From Brevibacillus sp042683565 (GTDB taxonomy: Bacteria > Bacillota > Bacilli > Brevibacillales > Brevibacillaceae), in contig NZ_JBHUJW010000011.1 in the NCBI RefSeq assembly GCF_042683565.1, positions 1-64,000 on the forward strand: a DNA stretch of 64,000 nucleotides. The letters are read 5' to 3'. The translations under genes and the position numbers were made by a program. The notes beneath the pieces were generated by a model. That model did not search any database, was not told where the DNA came from, and saw nothing but the letters and a program-made list of their open reading frames with translations. This document shows, piece after piece, positions 58,801 to 64,000 of the stretch. The stretch's first letter is position 1. Each line of letters begins with the position of its first letter.

Positions 58801-58888
58801 CCTGTATCGAGCCGAATGGAGAGCGCATCGCTTGAAGACATTCATTCGCGTTACGGGGTGGAAGGGGAAAAAGAAAAGGAGTGGCGAA

Positions 58889-59401
58889 GTGGCGGATCAA
58901 AAATTCGATTATCCAGCATTAGAAACAGGGAGAATACATCTGCGGATTCTCACCTTTCAGGACGCTGAAGCCGTATAGAAACACTTCTCTCAAGAAGCTG
59001 TCACAAGGTTTATGGACATTGAACCGTGCAAGGATGTAAAAGAGGCCGAAGAAATCATCAGGTTTCACATACTGGATGCAGGCTGTCGTTGGGGGCTGTT
59101 TGATAAGGAGACGCAAGAACTTATCGGTACCTGTGGATTTCATTGTCTAAGACAAACGGGGGAAGGATTTACAGCAGAAGTAGGGTTTGATCTATCCAGA
59201 CAATACTGGGGAAAAGGGTTCATGCATGAAGCAATGAAAGCGGTGGTTCCGTTCGGCTTTTTCCATTTGGGACTGACCATGATGGATGCCACAGTTGATC
59301 CGGCGAATCACCGATCACAAAAATTGCTGGAGAAACTGGGATTTACGCGAGAGCCGGAACAAAGGGAGGGATTGCTCTATTTTTATAAAAAGCGCGAGTG
59401 A
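58889..59401 (+). pseudogene. GNAT acetyltransferase gene with an internal TAG
   Basis: A GTG (58889) with AAAGGAG 7 nt upstream starts a RimJ/RimL-type GNAT frame: FDYPALETGRIHLRILTFQDAEAV, then TAG at 58976-58978 (codon 30), then KHFSQEAVTRFMDIEPCKDVKEAEEIIRFHI, RWGLFDKETQELIGTCGFHCL, EVGFDLSRQYWGKGFMHEAMKAV (acetyl-CoA pyrophosphate loop Q-x-W-G-K-G-F), ANHRSQKLLEKLGF to the stop. The frame is otherwise intact, so a single nonsense change (probably from a Tyr codon) disrupts it. A second AUG within (59012) could make a truncated product lacking the first strand. Confidence 0.75.
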
Positions 59402-59543
59402 TCCCCAGACGATCGGAATGCGGAGTCGTAGCGGCCTCCTGTCCTGACCTGTCATCTTTCTTGACAAAAGCCCGGCCATCCAGCATAATGTACATAACAA
59501 AGTAAACTACTCGGATTACTGAAAATAAATGAGGTGTGTTCAA

Positions 59544-60353
59544 ATGGAACGGACTTTGTACATTCCAAGCGGGGACATCAACCTGGCGGCTACCCTGCAT
59601 GTACCGGACGAAACGGGGGACCGTGCTCCCGCAAAGCATCCGCTTGTCATCATCTGCCATGGCTTCATCGGCAGCCGCATCGGGGTCGACCGTTTGTTTG
59701 TCAAGGCCGCCAGAGAACTGACCGCCAGCGGATTTGCCGTGCTGCGCTTTGACTACGGGGGATGCGGCGAGAGCGGCGGCGATTACGGGGCAGGGGGGCT
59801 TGACGTCCTGCTCACCCAGACGCGCGACGTTCTCGACTACGCGTTTCGTCTGGACCAGATCGATCCCGAGCGCGTCAGCCTCATCGGCCACAGCCTGGGC
59901 GGTGCCGTCGCCATGCTGACGGCGAGCCAGGACAAGCGGATTTCCTCGCTCGTGCTCTGGGCCGCAGTCGCCCGGCCGTACGACGACATCGTCCGCATCG
60001 TGGGCGAAAAAGAGTACCAGGAAGCCTTGCTGCTCGGCAGAACGGACCATCACGGCTACCTGCTCCAGGACCGCTTCTTCCAGTCGCTGAGCGGTGCGCT
60101 CCCGCTTCGCCAGGCCAAGCAGTACGAGGGAGAAGTCCTGCTCTTGCACGGCAACCGGGACGACGTCATCTCGGTCGACGCGATGTTCCATTACGAACGG
60201 GAGCTTCGCTTGCGCCGGAGAGGCAGCTGCGAGACCGAGATCATCATCGGCGGGGACCATACCTTCTCCTCTGCTGACAGCTACCAGCGGCTGATCGGCA
60301 GCACCGTCAAATGGCTGCGGGACCAGACAGAGTTTGCGACCGTAGCCGTGTAA
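59544..60353 (+). CDS. Alpha/beta hydrolase (esterase/hydrolase) family protein
   Basis: 269 residues from ATG 59544 (GAGGTG). Alpha/beta-hydrolase fold: LVIICHGFIGSRIGVDRLFVKAARELTASGFAVLRFDYGGCGESGGDY, DVLDYAFRLDQIDPERVSLIGHSLGGAVAML (nucleophile Ser in GHSLGG), later the Asp in LLLHGNRDDVISVDAM and the His in GGDHTFSS. HGFIGSR oxyanion motif and FDYGGCGES are typical of esterases similar to those in YitV/EstA-like or 'alpha/beta hydrolase of unknown function'. Substrate not inferable. Confidence 0.85.
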   Translation: MERTLYIPSGDINLAATLHVPDETGDRAPAKHPLVIICHGFIGSRIGVDRLFVKAARELTASGFAVLRFDYGGCGESGGDYGAGGLDVLLTQTRDVLDYAFRLDQIDPERVSLIGHSLGGAVAMLTASQDKRISSLVLWAAVARPYDDIVRIVGEKEYQEALLLGRTDHHGYLLQDRFFQSLSGALPLRQAKQYEGEVLLLHGNRDDVISVDAMFHYERELRLRRRGSCETEIIIGGDHTFSSADSYQRLIGSTVKWLRDQTEFATVAV

Positions 60354-60377
60354 ACACGCGACCAGGCAAAAGCATGC

Positions 60378-60415
60378 AAAAAGGGATAGCCACCGGGCGA
60401 GGGGCTATCCCTTTT
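60378..60415. terminator. Bidirectional terminator between the hydrolase and the phosphatase genes
   Basis: 13-bp stem AAAAGGGATAGCC / GGCTATCCCTTTT. It overlaps the end of the minus-strand gene. Confidence 0.85.
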
Positions 60416-60866
60416 GCTTTTGAATATGCGCCAGAAGCCCGCGGCAGCCGTCCTCGACGAGTTCGTAGACGTAGGCAAAGCGACCGGTGTAGTACGGGTC
60501 TTCCACGTTTTGCTCCTTGGCCGCCGAGGCGAAATCGAGCAGCCGGTACACCTTTTTGCCGGCGGGAGCCATTCGCTGCAGAGCGGACAGGTTTTCCTCA
60601 TCCATGCAAACGACGTAGTCGAAGGCGGCAAAATCGTCGGGCGTGATCTGGCGGGCGCGCAAGGTGTCGTGGGCGATGCCCTTCTCGTTCAGGATCTTTT
60701 GCGTCCCCGCGTGCGGGCGTTCCCCTGCGTGCCAGCCGCCAATCCCGGCCGAGTCGATGGAGATTTCTGCGGCCAAGCCCTCCTGTTCGACGAGATGGCG
60801 AAAGACCGCTTCCGCCATCGGAGACCGGCAGATGTTTCCGAGACAGACAAATAATACGCGAGTCAT
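60405..60866 (-). CDS. Low-molecular-weight protein tyrosine phosphatase
   Basis: 153 residues. LMW-PTP signature VLFVCLGNICRSPMAEAVFRHL with Cys-x5-Arg (Cys9? catalytic) and the general acid Asp in the C-terminal VEDPYYTGRFAYVYEL. The Ile in CLGNICRS, instead of Thr as in the arginine phosphatase YwlE, points to tyrosine specificity (YfkJ type). AAGIGGWHAGERPHAGTQKILNEKGIAHDTLRARQIT is typical of the family. It is divergent from the histidine kinase gene, with a 91-bp gap. Confidence 0.9.
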   Translation of the reverse strand: MTRVLFVCLGNICRSPMAEAVFRHLVEQEGLAAEISIDSAGIGGWHAGERPHAGTQKILNEKGIAHDTLRARQITPDDFAAFDYVVCMDEENLSALQRMAPAGKKVYRLLDFASAAKEQNVEDPYYTGRFAYVYELVEDGCRGLLAHIQKQKG

Positions 60867-60957
60867 GATCGTGCTCCTTTTTTGTTAGCCAGGTAATAGT
60901 TCGTGTTCTCTATGATAGAATAACATAGATGCGGTAAGGAAGAGCGAGGAATGAACA

Positions 60958-62787
60958 GTGAAAGCCAACTTTTATCGGATACGACTGATCGCTTCGGTGG
61001 TGGCGGTGACGATCCTGCCGATTTTGATTACAGGGCTGGTGCTGCTGCATGCGGCTGAGCAAGCCCTGCTGGAGGAAAAAAAGCAAAAGCTGATCGCCAT
61101 TACGCAGCAGCTTGATTTCGCGCTGCCCAAAGATTACGACGACCTGGCCCGGAGGCTCGGCGTGCAGGAAGCGTCGCGGGCGCAAAAAATCGCGTATTTG
61201 AACCAGGCGCTGCAACCGCTTACAGACCGGATCGCGGCCGAGCATCCCGGGGTTGGTGTCGGGTACTACGCCGCCGATCTGGATGCCATCGTCACCTACG
61301 GGCCCAGCCAGGAATTGAAGTTCCATGTCGGCGAATCGATCTCCCCTGACCATCTCGGGCGGCTCGTGATGGAGAGCGGCAAGCCCGAGGTCGCCATCGG
61401 GCAGCAGGTGCGGGGCAACATCATGAACGCGATGTACCCGCTGAAGCGGGACGGGAAGACCATCGGCTATACGTGGGCGAACGAGCTGATGAGCAATATT
61501 GACGTGCAGCTCGCTGGAATGCGCAGAATCATTTACCTCATCTCGGGAATCGGCTGCCTGATCGCGGCGGGAGCCAGCGGTCTGATGGTCCACCGGCTGG
61601 AGGCGCTGCTGGAGGAAATCAAGGCGGGCCTGCGGGCGATCAGTCTGGACCTGTCCTTTCGCATGAGACGGCTGGCCGGGGAGCCGGGGGAAATCTTCCA
61701 GGCGATCAACAAAATGGCAGGAGACCTGCAGGCGAGCCGGACGCATACGGAGACGATCATGCAAAGCATGGACAGCGGCGTACTTGCCCTGGACGACCAG
61801 GGCAGGGTCACTTCCTGGAACGAGGCTGCCGCCAAAATAACGGGATGGCCCGCCGAACAGGTCATGGGGCGGATGTACACGGACGTATTTGCACAGAGCC
61901 CGTCATTCGTTGATCTGCTGACGGAGACGCTCCGGCACGGACAGACGATCCGGGATGCGGAGTGGGAATACGTCCATCCGGAGACGGGGCGGCGGTATGT
62001 GAAGGTCGCAACGTCCATCTGGATGAGCCCGACGGAACAGGTGCTGGGGGTGATCGTGGTGCTCGACGAACGGACGCAGTGGAAACGGATGGAGCTGCGG
62101 CTTGCCCAGGCGGAACGGCTGGCTGTGATCGGCGAGTGGGCTGCCAGCATCGCTCACGAGGTGCGCAATCCGCTTACGTCGATCAAGGCGTTTGCCCAGA
62201 TTATCGAGGAAGATTTGCCGCAGGAGCACGCCAGCCGGGAGTACACGGAGATCATCGTGGAGGAAGTGGAGCGGCTGAACCGGTTCGCGGACGAACTGCT
62301 GCTCTTTACCCGGCCCAATGAGGAAGCCCACGTCCCGATCCACGTCTGGGACGTCATCAATCAGACCGTGATGCTGGTCGAGCGGAGCGCCGCCGCCAAA
62401 GGCATTTCAGTGGAGCGCTGCTACGGCGACCATGCCCCGTACGTCCTTGCTTCGCCTGACTTGTTGAAGCAGGTGTTCCTGAATATTTTGATGAATGCGA
62501 TCCAGGCGATGCCAAACGGCGGGATTGTGCAAATTCAGACGGAGATGGACGGCGATCAGGCGTGCGTGCACGTGACGAACGAAGGCGAGCCGATTGCAGA
62601 AGAGCATCTGCTCTCCGTGTTTGAGCCGTTCTATACGACGAAGCCGTCAGGGGCAGGGCTTGGACTGGCTATTTCCCAGAGGATCGTGCATGCCTACGGC
62701 GGCCATATTACTGCGCAAAATGTTCCGGGGGGCGTCCGGTTTACCGTGGCGCTGCCGGGCAGGTGGGAGGAGGAAGACGATGAATAG
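60958..62787 (+). CDS. Sensor histidine kinase with PAS domain (AtoS-like)
   Basis: 609 residues from GTG 60958. N-terminal TM helix (LIASVVAVTILPILITGLVLLHAAEQAL), an extracytoplasmic sensor of ~150 residues, a second TM (RRIIYLISGIGCLIAAGASGLMV), a HAMP-like region, a PAS domain (ETIMQSMDSGVLALDDQGRVTSWNEAAAKITGWPAEQVMGRMYTDVF), and a kinase core: His in WAASIAHEVRNPLTSIKAFAQII, N box VFLNILMNAIQAMPNGGIVQI, G boxes FEPFYTTKPSGAGLGLAISQRIVHAYGG. Typical AtoS/NtrB-type family. It precedes by overlap the NtrC-type regulator, so they form a cognate pair; the target metabolite is unknown. Confidence 0.92.
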   Translation: MKANFYRIRLIASVVAVTILPILITGLVLLHAAEQALLEEKKQKLIAITQQLDFALPKDYDDLARRLGVQEASRAQKIAYLNQALQPLTDRIAAEHPGVGVGYYAADLDAIVTYGPSQELKFHVGESISPDHLGRLVMESGKPEVAIGQQVRGNIMNAMYPLKRDGKTIGYTWANELMSNIDVQLAGMRRIIYLISGIGCLIAAGASGLMVHRLEALLEEIKAGLRAISLDLSFRMRRLAGEPGEIFQAINKMAGDLQASRTHTETIMQSMDSGVLALDDQGRVTSWNEAAAKITGWPAEQVMGRMYTDVFAQSPSFVDLLTETLRHGQTIRDAEWEYVHPETGRRYVKVATSIWMSPTEQVLGVIVVLDERTQWKRMELRLAQAERLAVIGEWAASIAHEVRNPLTSIKAFAQIIEEDLPQEHASREYTEIIVEEVERLNRFADELLLFTRPNEEAHVPIHVWDVINQTVMLVERSAAAKGISVERCYGDHAPYVLASPDLLKQVFLNILMNAIQAMPNGGIVQIQTEMDGDQACVHVTNEGEPIAEEHLLSVFEPFYTTKPSGAGLGLAISQRIVHAYGGHITAQNVPGGVRFTVALPGRWEEEDDE

Positions 62788-64000
62788 ACGTATTCTGTTG
62801 GTCGACGATGAAGCCAATGTGAGAAAGGCGTTGTCCACGAGCTTGCGCAAGGCGGGCTACGAGACGAAAGAAGCGGCGAGCGGAGCGGAGGCGCTGGCCC
62901 AGCTGGACGACTACCAGCCGCAGGTGATGCTGCTTGATTTGCGCATGCCGGAGTTGGACGGGATGGAGACGCTGCGCCGTCTGAAGCAGCGCAAGGGGCC
63001 GATTCCCAGCGTGGTCATGATGACTGCGTACGGTTCCGCCAACGACGTGATGGAAGCGATGCGGCTCGGTGCGTACGACTACGTGCAAAAGCCGTTTGAC
63101 CTCGCACAGGTCAAGCAGGTGGTAGGAAAAGCCTTGCAGCAGCCCGAAGCAGGCGGAGACGAAGACGGCAGCGTGCACCCCGCCCAGGAGGAGCAGCCGG
63201 ACGACGCGGGATTTCTGGTTGGACTCAGCCCGGCGATGCAAGAGGTGTACAAGCTGGTAGGCAAAGTCAGCATGTCAAAGGCAACGGTGCTGATTCAGGG
63301 CGAGAGCGGGACAGGCAAGGAGCTGATCGCGAGGGCGATCCATCTGAACAGCCCGCGCAAGGATCGGCCGCTGATTCCCGTCAACTGCGGGGCCATCCCG
63401 GAAAAGCTGCTGGAGAGCGAGCTGTTCGGGTATGAGCGGGGGGCCTTTACGGGAGCAGTCGGACGGAAGCAGGGGCTGTTTGAAGCGGCCGACGGAGGGA
63501 CGCTGTTCCTCGACGAAGTGGGGGAGCTGACGCCTCCGCTGCAAGTCAAGCTGCTGCGCGTCTTGCAGGAGCGGACGATTGTCAGGCTCGGGGGAGTGGA
63601 GCCCATCCCAGTCGACGTGCGCATCATCGCCGCGACCAACCGCGATCTGCGGGAGCGCATCCGCCAGCAGCTGTTCCGCGAAGATTTGTATTACCGGCTG
63701 AACGTCGTCCCGATCCAGATGCCGCCGCTGCGCGACCGCAGGGAAGATATTCCTTTGCTCATCCGGCACTTTTTGCACAAATACGGGCGGGAGACGGGCA
63801 AGGAGGGCTGCTACCTGTCGCCGGCGGCAGTGGATGTGCTGAACAACTATCATTGGCCCGGCAATGTGCGGCAGCTGGAAAACGCGATCGAGCGGGCGGT
63901 CGTGCTGGCAAGCGGCCCGGCGATTCTGCCTGAGCACATTCAGGCGTACCTGGAGGAGACGTGCCAGGAGGGAGCGGACGGACAGGATACATTCGGCGTG
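62780..64000 (+). CDS. Sigma-54-dependent response regulator, NtrC/AtoC type (runs off right edge)
   Basis: At least 407 residues; ATG 62780 overlaps the kinase stop by 8 bp, behind GGAGGAGGAAG. Receiver with the phosphoacceptor Asp in VMLLDLRMPELDGMETL; AAA+ domain with Walker A GESGTGKELIARAIHLNSPRK, the sigma-54-contact loop ESELFGYERGAFTGAVG (GAFTGA), Walker B LFLDEVGE, and arginine fingers EDLYYRLNVVPIQMPPLRDRREDIPLL, NYHWPGNVRQLENAIERAV. The DNA-binding Fis domain is beyond the edge. It would activate a sigma-54 (SigL) promoter, probably of a neighbouring operon not visible. Confidence 0.93.
   Translation, partial: MNRRILLVDDEANVRKALSTSLRKAGYETKEAASGAEALAQLDDYQPQVMLLDLRMPELDGMETLRRLKQRKGPIPSVVMMTAYGSANDVMEAMRLGAYDYVQKPFDLAQVKQVVGKALQQPEAGGDEDGSVHPAQEEQPDDAGFLVGLSPAMQEVYKLVGKVSMSKATVLIQGESGTGKELIARAIHLNSPRKDRPLIPVNCGAIPEKLLESELFGYERGAFTGAVGRKQGLFEAADGGTLFLDEVGELTPPLQVKLLRVLQERTIVRLGGVEPIPVDVRIIAATNRDLRERIRQQLFREDLYYRLNVVPIQMPPLRDRREDIPLLIRHFLHKYGRETGKEGCYLSPAAVDVLNNYHWPGNVRQLENAIERAVVLASGPAILPEHIQAYLEETCQEGADGQDTFGV

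Overview
The window looks like chromosomal DNA of an endospore-forming, motile Bacillota of moderately high GC, most likely Brevibacillus or a close relative. This is inferred from a spore-coat transglutaminase (tgl), a DesK/DesR cold-sensing pair with its desaturase, a LrgA/LrgB pair with a LysR regulator, motAB, strong AGGAGG ribosome binding sites, frequent TTG/GTG starts and intrinsic terminators. No rRNA, tRNA or CRISPR array was seen. Genus assignment is an inference; no database search was possible.

Layout. (1) 1-6.2 kb is an AT-richer accessory zone of broken mobile DNA: the 5' end of an ISL3-type transposase gene, an orphan gene with an overlapping broken reading frame, a complete IS256-family element, a decayed phage tail-collar (microcystin-dependent-protein type) gene, an IS5-type transposase tail, a TPR protein whose N-terminus recalls an integrase core, and two small accessory genes. 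(2) 6.3-12.0 kb is a self-contained catabolic locus: a LacI-type regulator, a promoter with two perfect CGAAACGTTTCG operators, then a beta-keto-acid cleavage enzyme (BKACE), a ketopantoate-reductase-like dehydrogenase, a GntP permease and an SDR. The substrate is unknown. An AlkD-like repair gene follows.

(3) 12.9-32.2 kb is the centrepiece: a Gram-positive type IV pilus locus. It holds a secreted SLH-like protein, a 1453-residue secreted multidomain protein, a convergent operon of three minor-pilin-like genes (PilV/PilW/PilX type), then a hypothetical membrane protein, a VanW-family protein, pilB, pilT, pilC, the major pilin, the prepilin peptidase pilD, and pilM, pilN and pilO. PilB carries two copies of the MshEN motif known to bind c-di-GMP. 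The major pilin appears to form its own transcription unit, with a good promoter inside pilC and a terminator directly after it. Minor pilins next to a giant secreted protein resemble the PilVWX-PilY1 tip arrangement of Gram-negatives, but with an unrelated protein.

(4) 32.3-49 kb is mostly housekeeping: radical SAM/SPASM protein, VOC protein, des-desK-desR, a nitrilase-family amidase, cystine transporter tcyP, a Ktr/TrkH potassium transporter, an ABC-exporter relic, uppP, DUF1904, a relic of an S51-like peptidase, rluF, a MOSC protein, nicotinate phosphoribosyltransferase and metA (acetyl-CoA type by residue 111). (5) 49-64 kb holds a lipoprotein, a secreted protein with four Ig-like repeats, the LysR/lrgA/lrgB unit, another lipoprotein, tgl, a sarcosine-oxidase-like flavoenzyme, a flavin reductase, motAB, a GNAT gene broken by one TAG codon, an alpha/beta hydrolase, a low-molecular-weight phosphatase, and an AtoS/AtoC-like pair whose sigma-54 activator runs off the right edge.
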